In this document: piece after piece, positions 24,345 to 30,131 of the stretch | How the letters are laid out: every line of letters begins with the position of its first letter | Numbering within the stretch: position 1 is the first letter of the stretch | Virus record (IMG/VR): IMGVR_UViG_3300046007_002835 | Coordinates: 1 to 36,459 of that record | Length of the DNA stretch: 36,459 nt | Reading direction: 5' to 3' (one strand) | From: a virus | Notes under the pieces: model-generated | Databases searched by the model: none | Told to the model about the DNA's origin: nothing | Seen by the model: only the letters and a program-made list of their open reading frames with translations | Made by a program: the position numbers and the translations under genes

Positions 24345-24495
24345 TAATAAAAGTTAGCCAAGGAATGTAAAGTGTTTTACCGGTGGAGAAAGTAGACTTT
24401 GGTGCTGATAATCAAGCACTTACAAAAAGCAAGTTTTTACCCAAATTAATACCGCACAAAGCCTTGCTTATTTTGTCCTTCGGACAGCTTTTATT
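24345..24495 (+). ncRNA. Structured small RNA B (about 130-150 nt)
   Basis: No ORF between the promoter-like copies at 24327 and 24497. It contains CAAG (24359-24362), a GAA bulge, TGTAAAGTG (24366-24374) pairing with CACTTACA (24417-24424, one bulged A), and CCTTG at 24462-24466 able to close the CAAGG helix. The 5' motif CAAGGAATGT matches RNA A in sequence and position. It ends in UGUCC-UUC-GGACA followed by CTTTTATT. Probably a paralogue or distant relative of RNA A with an enlarged 3' part. Confidence 0.6.
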
Positions 24496-24543
24496 ATACT
24501 TCTTTTTACTGTTTTAGATTATTAACCTTTTAATTTATTTATT

Positions 24544-24879
24544 ATGTCTAAAATTAATTTTAGTGAAACAAAGTCCTTGGTTGAATTCTTTGGTCAAATA
24601 TCTGCTACTGATTTGCAGGTTTGTCAAAGTAAAAGAACAGGCGGGTTATATGTAGTATTCAAATGTGCTGATGGTACAGAACAGAATGCTATGTTAGCAA
24701 AGTCTATATCTAATATAGATGCTAACAATGCTGCTGATTTGCAAGTATCTTGGATAGAAGGTACTACAGAAACAGGTAACCCATTGGAAGGTTTTATGAT
24801 TCATCCAACAGGTGAGCGTAAAGTTGTATCCAACTTTAGCCTTGCAGACCTTACTGCAAAGGTTGGTGCTATTGGTTAA
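24544..24879 (+). CDS. Early protein, 111 aa, unknown function
   Basis: Soluble protein: a helical N-terminus (SETKSLVEFFGQISATDLQV), then beta strands (GGLYVVFKCADG) and a C-terminal part FSLADLTAKVGAIG. It has its own promoter-like copy (24497) with a TTTATTTATT leader like that of the 158-aa gene at 28685, and a perfect terminator after it, so it is probably produced in large amounts. No family is recognised. The compact size and early, single-gene layout would suit a DNA-binding or host-takeover protein. Confidence 0.8.
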   Translation: MSKINFSETKSLVEFFGQISATDLQVCQSKRTGGLYVVFKCADGTEQNAMLAKSISNIDANNAADLQVSWIEGTTETGNPLEGFMIHPTGERKVVSNFSLADLTAKVGAIG

Positions 24880-24891
24880 TAGTACAACAAG

Positions 24892-24924
24892 AGATAGTGT
24901 CAGAAATGACACTATCTTTTTTTT
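24892..24924 (+). terminator. Perfect 11-bp terminator with GAAA loop
   Basis: AGATAGTGTCA, loop GAAA, TGACACTATCT, then eight T. The 5' strand GATAGTGTCA recurs at the start of RNA C (36121). Confidence 0.97.
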
Positions 24925-25215
24925 ATATTGCCTTCGGCAGCTTTTGTTTTACTTCTTTCTACTTAGTGTGGTAGGATATGTGTAGAGACAAGAACCTGTT
25001 ATATGTATAATTTTTTTTATTTGGCTGTTACTAACCCAAGTTACTGTCAAAATATCTCTTACGCGCGTGTATGTTTGTTTAAATAAGTGATAGTATCTTG
25101 TTTATAGTAAACCTATTACACTATTCTCTACCACTAATAACTCTCTATATTCTATATATAATACTTTAGTATTATAACAAGATTTTATATAGCTAACCCT
25201 TTAATCTTATTACCT
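24925..25215 (+). other. Gene-free leader region with small hairpins
   Basis: No ORF of credible length. It holds a mini-hairpin TGCC-TTC-GGCA (24929-24939) with CTTTTG after it, then the promoter-like copy at 24950, then a short imperfect hairpin (ATATGTGTA with TATATGTAT, all pairs allowing G-U, 24977-25011) followed by AATTTTTTTT. The second piece could be a tiny RNA of about 50 nt. The rest, to 25215, is an AT-rich leader for the 75-aa gene, including GTTTG and TATCTTG resembling a weak Bacteroidetes promoter at about 25068-25094. Confidence 0.45.
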
Positions 25216-25443
25216 ATGCTTAGAACTACTTACTTCCTAATAGGAATGTTATTCTCTTCCTTAGTATATGCTTTATTATTCTCTATAGAAAGAACAGAGG
25301 CAGAGACTCCGGTCAAAGATTTAGACCGGGAATATTATTTAGAAGTTACTGATGATAGTATCTTCTTAGAATCTAGACAAGGACAAATCTACCGTGGTAA
25401 ATACTCAGACTTAGACAGTCTTATTACCGTTGATAACTTGTAA
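25216..25443 (+). CDS. Single-pass membrane protein, 75 aa
   Basis: An N-terminal hydrophobic segment (residues about 6-23, FLIGMLFSSLVYALLFSI) is followed by an acidic, beta-like domain (EYYLEVTDDSIFLESRQGQIYRG). It may be an uncleaved signal anchor with a periplasmic domain. The stop codon touches the 5' helix of the large RNA that follows, so the gene and the RNA may share a transcript. No family recognised. Confidence 0.7.
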   Translation: MLRTTYFLIGMLFSSLVYALLFSIERTEAETPVKDLDREYYLEVTDDSIFLESRQGQIYRGKYSDLDSLITVDNL

Positions 25444-26342
25444 TTAATTGCAATATAGTTTCTAACAGCCAGTAATGGTCATCCGAAGGTAGAGCTATAA
25501 GTTGAGAAGGATATACTTATCTAGGTATTGCAACTAATTATTATATATACTCTCATCCAAGCAGGTAAGGAAATGCTACTAGTAGATTTCGTCAGTCTAC
25601 TACCGTAAGCTCTTAATGGAATGACTACATCCTCAAGGGTTGCAACCTTGTGAGAGTACAGATGGTGTAGAGATTGTAGTATAATGGACGCATTATATGA
25701 GGCTCTATATTCTATACAGGGGTCAGTATAGTCTTAAATTTTGTAACCTGAAGAGGGTTTTATAATACTAATCCTAGCAATGAGATACCCCATTGTTAGG
25801 TATTAATGCACCATTCTCACGTGGATATAAAGACTTCTTATCAGACATTGCCAATGCTTTGTTGTGCCTAACTATAGGTGTAAGATGTGAAACCACAATA
25901 ACTAGTAAAAAAATTAAATGCATTGGCCTGACGCAAACAGGACTAGTTATTCTCCCAAGGGTGAGCAGTTGTAATACTGATCTTATTGTGTAGCTCTTGT
26001 AGCTGTATAGACCGAGTGTACATTACAGTCTATAGTAATCCTGGATTGACAGGTACATCTTAAGTTAAACAGTAGGTATTACAACTGAGTGCAGAGGGGT
26101 ATTCAACTTATAGAAACTTTATTAATACTATCTGTCAGGCAGGGTGATACCCTTGAAATGTTCCTGACTAAATGGGTTTGGAATAACAGCTTACAAGTTG
26201 CCAAGCTCCGTTGCTAATGCCAACTAAAAGGATTAATCACCCAGCATAAAAGCACCTCTGTCACTGGTTACATACAGTTTATCCTTGGTTTTCCCAAAGG
26301 TGCATACACAAGCTTTGTAGTAAGGTTTGCTTGTGTTTTTTA
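25441..26342 (+). ncRNA. Giant structured non-coding RNA (about 900 nt; GOLLD/ROOL-like or new class)
   Basis: No convincing gene on either strand for about 950 nt. Helices read by eye: 25441-25455 with 25526-25540; 25549-25555 with 25651-25657; 25773-25782 with 25791-25800 (10 bp); 26006-26012 with 26028-26034; 26047-26052 with 26132-26137; 26252-26257 with 26298-26303. Two crossing pairings: 25850-25857/25920-25927 crosses 25898-25906/25942-25950, and 26188-26192/26203-26207 crosses 26196-26200/26221-26225. It ends in a perfect terminator. Size, phage origin and nearness to a tRNA recall GOLLD and ROOL RNAs, whose consensus I cannot check here. Confidence 0.75.
26306..26342 (+). terminator. 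Terminator of the giant RNA
   Basis: ACACAAGC (26306-26313) with GCTTGTGT (26329-26336), 15-nt loop, followed by TTTTTTATA. Marks the 3' end of the structured region. Confidence 0.93.
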
Positions 26343-26391
26343 TAAACTAATTAACCCATCATATGATTATTAACTATTTAAAATTAAACTT

Positions 26392-26730
26392 ATGAATAAA
26401 ACAGTTCCCTTTGGTATACACCACATTGCTGGTCATACCATAATTAAACTAAATATGAATCTTACTAGTGAAGATGCAGAAGCTATCAGAAATAAATTTG
26501 GATTTGATGTTACACGTATATACTCAAAGCCACAACTTTGTAGAATAGAAGGTGCGCTTAAATGTGAGCCAACTTCTTATAATAATTTAATGTTTGAATT
26601 CTTCCAAAAAGTTGAAGAATATAAAGTAAATGCCAAGATAGAAAAACTGGCAAACAAAAAAGCAGCTTTGCTAGATAGAGCAATTGGTGCTGATAATTTA
26701 TTAATTAATTTAAATGATTTACCCTTTTAA
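26392..26730 (+). CDS. 112-aa protein with SSB-tail-like C-terminus (NDLPF)
   Basis: The N-terminal half contains IHHIAGHTIIKLNMNLTSEDAEAI-type strand/helix pattern and a Cys pair (LCRIEGALKCEP). The C-terminal half is a Lys-rich helix ending ADNLLINLNDLPF. The last residues closely copy the Bacteroidetes SSB tip. This suggests docking on host or phage SSB-binding proteins (RecO, PriA, Pol III chi-type partners are the known SSB ligands). It follows the giant RNA and leads an operon with the lipoprotein at 26742. Confidence 0.75.
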   Translation: MNKTVPFGIHHIAGHTIIKLNMNLTSEDAEAIRNKFGFDVTRIYSKPQLCRIEGALKCEPTSYNNLMFEFFQKVEEYKVNAKIEKLANKKAALLDRAIGADNLLINLNDLPF

Positions 26731-26741
26731 AATTTATGATT

Positions 26742-26879
26742 ATGAAAACAATTACAATTGTATTATTATGGTTTGTATTTATTGGTGTTTTAGCAACTGT
26801 TGTTAGTTGTAGTAGTGCTCATCAATGTGATGCTTATGGTCAACAACAAACACTAAATAACAATAAAAATTTAAGTTGA
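26742..26879 (+). CDS. 45-aa small lipoprotein with CDAY motif
   Basis: A hydrophobic leader (MKTITIVLLWFVFIGVLATV) ends in a lipobox V-V-S-C (Cys23); the mature peptide begins CSSAHQCDAYGQQQ. The CDAY layout matches the 43-aa lipoprotein on the opposite strand at 22939. An alternative ATG lies 6 nt upstream. The stop overlaps the next start as TGATG. It would be a membrane-anchored periplasmic peptide, function unknown. Confidence 0.75.
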   Translation: MKTITIVLLWFVFIGVLATVVSCSSAHQCDAYGQQQTLNNNKNLS

Positions 26880-27124
26880 TGCTATTTAATAAAATTACAA
26901 GTCTTGAAAGACAAAAAAAGGATTTACAATATAAGATTTATGATTTACAATCTTCAAATAAAACTCCCAAAAAAATTATAGAGGAGACAAGAAGATTATA
27001 CCAACAAATAAATTTTATAGATGATGAAATTCAAAATGAAAAAACATCTATTGTCCTTAAAACAGGTATTCTGATTACTGTTCTATTTAGTTTATTTCTA
27101 ATTATTTTAAAATTGATTTTATGA
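26879..27124 (+). CDS. Coiled-coil protein with C-terminal membrane anchor, 81 aa
   Basis: Residues 1-52 are a charged helix (LERQKKDLQYKIYDLQSS and on) and residues about 60-81 a hydrophobic tail (TGILITVLFSLFLIILKLIL), giving a tail-anchored layout. It is coupled to both neighbours (TGATG and ATGA overlaps). It may cluster host membrane proteins or form a complex with the flanking lipoprotein and secreted protein. No family recognised. Confidence 0.7.
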   Translation: MLFNKITSLERQKKDLQYKIYDLQSSNKTPKKIIEETRRLYQQINFIDDEIQNEKTSIVLKTGILITVLFSLFLIILKLIL

Positions 27125-27405
27125 TTATTAAATTATTGTCTATATTGATCTTACCCATGTTATTATTATCATTTAATGATGACAAATATGCTGGGCTTAC
27201 TAAATCCGAAATTAAATTTGTAAAAAACATTGAAAGAATGGAAACAGAATCTCTTTCAAAAGTTTATAAAACTGATGAAGGAAAAATAATGTTAGAATTT
27301 GGTAGTATAAAATATTTAGTTAATTCTAATGCAGGTACTGTAGAAACAGTATGGGTTCTAGGTGATGATGATATTACCTGGGAAGAATTAGGTCCAGAAT
27401 ACTAG
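27121..27405 (+). CDS. Secreted/periplasmic protein, 94 aa
   Basis: N-terminal signal sequence MIIKLLSILILPMLLLSFND with probable cleavage after LLLS-F, then a charged soluble domain (DKYAGLTKSEIKFVKNIERM) and a beta-rich end with WVLGDDDITWEELGPEY. It is the third gene in a coupled run (lipoprotein, tail-anchored protein, this one), suggesting an envelope-directed module. tRNA-Arg follows 9 nt after its stop. Confidence 0.7.
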   Translation: MIIKLLSILILPMLLLSFNDDKYAGLTKSEIKFVKNIERMETESLSKVYKTDEGKIMLEFGSIKYLVNSNAGTVETVWVLGDDDITWEELGPEY

Positions 27406-27413
27406 AAAGGTAT

Positions 27414-27487
27414 AGTCCCATAGCTCAAGTGGATAGAGCAACTGCCTTCTAAGCAGTAGGTTACAGGTTCGACTCCTGTTGGGACTA
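27414..27487 (+). tRNA. tRNA-Arg (anticodon UCU)
   Basis: A complete cloverleaf is readable: acceptor AGTCCCA with TGGGACT, D-arm GCTC/GAGC, anticodon arm ACTGC-CTTCTAA-GCAGT with anticodon TCT, T-arm ACAGG-TTCGACT-CCTGT, discriminator A, and no encoded CCA. It reads AGA/AGG, the Arg codons favoured by this AT-rich phage. Confidence 0.97.
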
Positions 27488-27511
27488 CTTCTATTCACTA
27501 AAATTAATTAC

Positions 27512-27730
27512 ATGAAAGACAATAAGCTTATAACATCAGTAATGGGATTTGATCTTGAATGCAAAGTTCTAGATGAAAACAATCAACCAGTAAAACAAGG
27601 ATTTACTACTGTTTACAAATTTAAAGGCGGACCAAACTTTAAAAACAGAATGATTAACAGAAAGTTTTGGACTAATTACAATGAGGGTCTATTGAACAAG
27701 ATTCTAGATTACAGAAAGAATAATGATTAA
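27512..27730 (+). CDS. Hypothetical 72-aa protein
   Basis: The start chosen is the ATG at 27512; a longer frame would run into the tRNA. Sequence starts MKDNKLITSVMGFDLECKVL and ends DYRKNND; it is basic with a beta-strand N-terminal half. It sits 24 nt after the tRNA and overlaps the next gene by 8 nt. A relaxed promoter-like copy lies at the tRNA 3' end. No family recognised. Confidence 0.65.
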   Translation: MKDNKLITSVMGFDLECKVLDENNQPVKQGFTTVYKFKGGPNFKNRMINRKFWTNYNEGLLNKILDYRKNND

Positions 27731-28145
27731 GACACACATACAATTTGATGAAACAGATGTTGCCAAAATACTTGAGAAAGTAATTACTGGTGATAACAAA
27801 GAAGAGATGGTTAAGTTATTGACTCCAATAATATGTGAGGATAATAACAGTGTGGAGTTACTTACTAAAGTATACATTGGTCATCCGCTTCCTAAAGTAA
27901 TACCAGAGGGTTCCTTCTGTCATGTAAACTATGATAATCTTGGATACATATCTAACAATTTAAAACAACTTTATATGGATAATCGAGATAAGAACAATAT
28001 GTTGGTTGGTAAGGTTGGAGAATTCCGTGGTTATCATAAAGACATGTACAAGGTTACATTTAGACTTACTGATATTAATGGAAATACAGTTGAGGATTAC
28101 AGCTACATAAGATCATATCAAATTGAAGTAATTAAGGAGTTTTAA
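27723..28145 (+). CDS. Hypothetical 140-aa protein with SH3-like beta region
   Basis: An acidic helical N-terminal half (ETDVAKILEKVITGDNKEEM) is followed by a conserved-looking PLPKVIPEGSFCHVNYDNLGY and a C-terminal beta barrel-like part (MLVGKVGEFRGYHKDMYKVTF and RLTD ... YSYIRSYQIEVI). The second half resembles small SH3-type barrels. A short hairpin and a strong terminator follow. Function unknown. Confidence 0.75.
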   Translation: MIKTHIQFDETDVAKILEKVITGDNKEEMVKLLTPIICEDNNSVELLTKVYIGHPLPKVIPEGSFCHVNYDNLGYISNNLKQLYMDNRDKNNMLVGKVGEFRGYHKDMYKVTFRLTDINGNTVEDYSYIRSYQIEVIKEF

Positions 28146-28186
28146 GATAGTGTATTCTGTGAATATACTTTTCCAATCCAAATAAC

Positions 28187-28210
28187 AGGGGGTATTATTG
28201 CCCCCTTTTA
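28187..28210 (+). terminator. G5/C5 terminator
   Basis: AGGGGG, loop TATTATTG, CCCCCT, then TTTATT. Preceded at 28148-28170 by a weaker hairpin with AGTGTATTC/GAATATACT. Confidence 0.88.
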
Positions 28211-28294
28211 TTGTTAGCTATATATTGCATTATTTTATTTTCTGTAAGCAGTTTTACTTGATATTATCACGTATTTTTACTACAGCTATAATAG

Positions 28295-28567
28295 ATGCAA
28301 TATCAGTTACCAAATGGAAAGGTTATATACCTAACAATTGAAGAGTATTTAGAACTTACAGATCTAGATATACAATTCTTAATGTCCATTGATTATGGTG
28401 AACACATTATAGATCCTTTTATTGGTTCTGCTGTTGAGAAAAACACCAGAGAAAAATTTATTGATATAGACTTTCTTCCACTAGAAGATTATGACCTTAA
28501 TGATATACCATCAGATGATTGTCCATTTGATGATATCATTGACTTAGAGGATCCACTGGATAACTAA
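28295..28567 (+). CDS. Highly acidic 90-aa protein (DNA-mimic candidate)
   Basis: About 24 Asp/Glu against 4 Lys/Arg, net charge near -20, with acidity concentrated in the last 30 residues (DIPSDDCPFDDIIDLEDPLDN region). It begins MQYQLPNGKVIYLTIEEYLE. It is a single-gene unit flanked by hairpins. Acidic phage proteins of this size are often DNA mimics that block host nucleases, restriction or nucleoid proteins (Ocr is the known example). That is inference from charge; no homology is seen. Confidence 0.75.
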   Translation: MQYQLPNGKVIYLTIEEYLELTDLDIQFLMSIDYGEHIIDPFIGSAVEKNTREKFIDIDFLPLEDYDLNDIPSDDCPFDDIIDLEDPLDN

Positions 28568-28594
28568 TATTGCTAATCGCGATATGCAATATTA
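28565..28594 (+). terminator. Inverted repeat at stop of acidic gene
   Basis: TAATATTGC (28565-28573) and GCAATATTA (28586-28594) are perfect 9-bp inverted repeats starting at the stop codon. There is no T-run, so it may be an RNA stability hairpin or operator rather than a true terminator. A (TATT)n tract follows at about 28648-28671. Confidence 0.5.
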
Positions 28595-28684
28595 ACACTT
28601 ATCACTTAGCTTGAGTAACTAATGATATAGTACAATTCTACTCAAACAATCTATTTATTTATTTATTTATTAAAAACAAGAATT

Positions 28685-29161
28685 ATGAATTCAACAGTTA
28701 AAGTTGTAGCTGATGCTACTACAGGTGCAGTAGTTAGAGTTTCTGAATCTAACCCAGAGTTTGCAAGTGTAAGATTAGAGCAAACACGTATGGTAATTGG
28801 AAACAATAACTTTATTGAAAGAAAAACAGTATCTACTTTGTTGCAAGGTGCTACTGCTGATTTAACAGCTATGGGCTTTTATGCCGGACAAGAGCTACCA
28901 GGTTCTATTGTTATTGAGGAGTCATTGACTGCATTTAACAAGAAAAATCCTGAGCGTGATCTTAAGATTGCTGGAGAAACAGGTATTGTTTGTACTGTAG
29001 GTGGGCAACCAATCTACCGTAGAGCAACTTATTCTACTGCATCTAATGCACAAGACACACTTGTTAAGCATGATAATGTAGAACAATTGCGTTCTGCTTA
29101 TGCACAAACTAGTAATAGTGCAGCACTTAAATCTGCTGCTGGACAAGAGTTCAATATCTAA
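28685..29161 (+). CDS. Early protein, 158 aa, abundant-type unit
   Basis: Soluble, Ala/Thr/Ser-rich, starting MNSTVKVVADATTGAVVRVS, with a basic centre (RLEQTRMVIGNNNFIERKTVS) and an alpha-helical Ala-rich end (ALKSAAGQEFNI). A strong-looking TTTATTTATTTATT leader precedes it and a perfect terminator follows, so it is a single-gene unit likely made at high level. Similar single-gene units occur at 24544. Nucleic-acid binding is plausible from the early position and mixed charge, but no family is recognised. Confidence 0.8.
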   Translation: MNSTVKVVADATTGAVVRVSESNPEFASVRLEQTRMVIGNNNFIERKTVSTLLQGATADLTAMGFYAGQELPGSIVIEESLTAFNKKNPERDLKIAGETGIVCTVGGQPIYRRATYSTASNAQDTLVKHDNVEQLRSAYAQTSNSAALKSAAGQEFNI

Positions 29162-29177
29162 GAACTAGATGAAATAT

Positions 29178-29205
29178 AAATGGGGGTCACTGACCCCCAT
29201 TTTTT
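29178..29205 (+). terminator. Perfect terminator after 158-aa gene
   Basis: AAATGGGGGT and ACCCCCATTT (10 bp, 5-nt loop CACTG), then a T-run. Confidence 0.95.
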
Positions 29206-29224
29206 ATTATTATGATTTATTAAT

Positions 29225-29725
29225 ATGAAAATGTATAAAATGGAAAAGTTAAAACAGGAAATTAGAAGTTATCAGTTAAATGCAGGTAAAACCTACATGC
29301 AATATGAATCAGATGGATACTCTCAATATCAGAATTATCTGTACAAAAGAGCACTATATGGTTTAAATGCACTGACACAAGAAGAACTTGCTTCAATGTG
29401 TAGCAAGAAGAAACAAAGAGTGCTTAATGTGTATAAGCGTGCACAGAAAGTACTTAATGTATTCAAACAAAAGGTTACTATTCAGTATACTAATGAGATA
29501 TTCAAGACTCTATTTCCAAAGAGTCCTTGGACAGATGACATGCTTACATACGTGGAAACAGATGAGAAATTTGTAAACACTTTAACTTTTAAAGATTTAA
29601 ATATATCCAAAAAGGATATTATCACTATCTTTATGTCTGAGGGTATTCTTCCCAAAAACTTTTTAAGTTTAAAAGAAGCACCAGTAACATTACCAAGATT
29701 AAAGAATGAAGTTAAAAGTATGTGA
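29225..29725 (+). CDS. Hypothetical 166-aa basic protein
   Basis: Starts MKMYKMEKLKQEIRSYQLNA, mostly helical and basic, with a Tyr-rich segment (YSQYQNYLYKRALYG) and several Lys-rich helices (KKKQRVLNVYKRAQKVLNVF). It overlaps the NinG-like gene by 20 nt, so both are translated together. The composition suggests nucleic-acid binding or a recombination accessory. No known family. Confidence 0.75.
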   Translation: MKMYKMEKLKQEIRSYQLNAGKTYMQYESDGYSQYQNYLYKRALYGLNALTQEELASMCSKKKQRVLNVYKRAQKVLNVFKQKVTIQYTNEIFKTLFPKSPWTDDMLTYVETDEKFVNTLTFKDLNISKKDIITIFMSEGILPKNFLSLKEAPVTLPRLKNEVKSM

Positions 29726-30110
29726 TGGCTGTCAAAAAGAGACAGTAATATGGAAGAACCATGGGGGATTTAAATACTGTAAATATTGTTGGAGTTGCCA
29801 AAAAGCCATTGATAGTAACAGTGTACAGAAACCAACTGACTATAAAATTCCCCAGGTCTCTTCTAAGCGGAAGAAAAAAGATCTAGAATACTCAAAACTA
29901 AGAAACAGGTTTCTTACAGATTTCAGTCTATGTCAGATTGCAGTAAAAGGTTGTAGTGTTAATGCTACAGATGTACACCATACATATGCTGGTGCTAACA
30001 GAGATGCCTTTTATTTAGTACAAAGCACTTGGCTTGCAGTCTGTAGAAACTGTCATGATTGGATTCATGCTCATCCAAAAGAATCAAGAGCATTTGGCTA
30101 CTTAAAATGA
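29706..30110 (+). CDS. NinG/Rap-like HNH nuclease with zinc ribbon
   Basis: 134 aa. The N-terminus has a zinc-ribbon with C6, C9, C25, C28 (and C31). After a basic linker (KRKKKDL) the C-terminal half is HNH-type: C76, C83, VHH (H91, H92), then AVCRNCHDWIHAH (C113, C116, H117, H121, H123). NinG/Rap proteins are phage recombination nucleases acting on branched DNA; crAss-like phages often carry one. It could instead be a free-standing HNH homing enzyme, but the N-terminal ribbon fits NinG better. Confidence 0.85.
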   Translation: MKLKVCDGCQKETVIWKNHGGFKYCKYCWSCQKAIDSNSVQKPTDYKIPQVSSKRKKKDLEYSKLRNRFLTDFSLCQIAVKGCSVNATDVHHTYAGANRDAFYLVQSTWLAVCRNCHDWIHAHPKESRAFGYLK

Positions 30111-30131
30111 TTTAAAAACAAATTAAAATTT

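Larger units (their letters stand above)
23271..24964 (+). repeat. Nine copies of a TACTTCTTTnTACTT element (putative phage early promoters)
   Basis: Copies start at 23271, 23340, 23632, 23757, 23958, 24113, 24327, 24497 and 24950. Consensus TACTTCTTTnTACTT, often followed 3-12 nt later by an AT-rich TTAnAA stretch. Each copy sits right after a hairpin terminator (or after the divergent region) and 25-45 nt before a micro-gene or a structured RNA. Even spacing, position and strand suggest a promoter read by a phage or modified polymerase; the classical Bacteroidetes TAnnTTTG element is absent at these sites. A relaxed copy (TACTTCTATTCACT) starts at about 27486. Confidence 0.75.

Noticed and set aside
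25793-25993. 66-codon plus-strand ORF inside the giant RNA
   Set aside because: It starts within or beside the 10-bp hairpin, covers the central pseudoknot, has no A-rich leader, and its composition is unlike neighbouring proteins. Base pairing explains the sequence better.
25441-26342. Group I intron or IscB-associated RNA (HEARO) for the large RNA
   Set aside because: No interrupted gene at either side, no endonuclease or IscB-like gene adjacent, and the region ends in a terminator rather than at an exon.
26879-27405. Toxin-antitoxin pair
   Set aside because: The coupled membrane and secreted proteins lack any toxin or DNA-binding antitoxin motif, and a lipoprotein gene is part of the same run.
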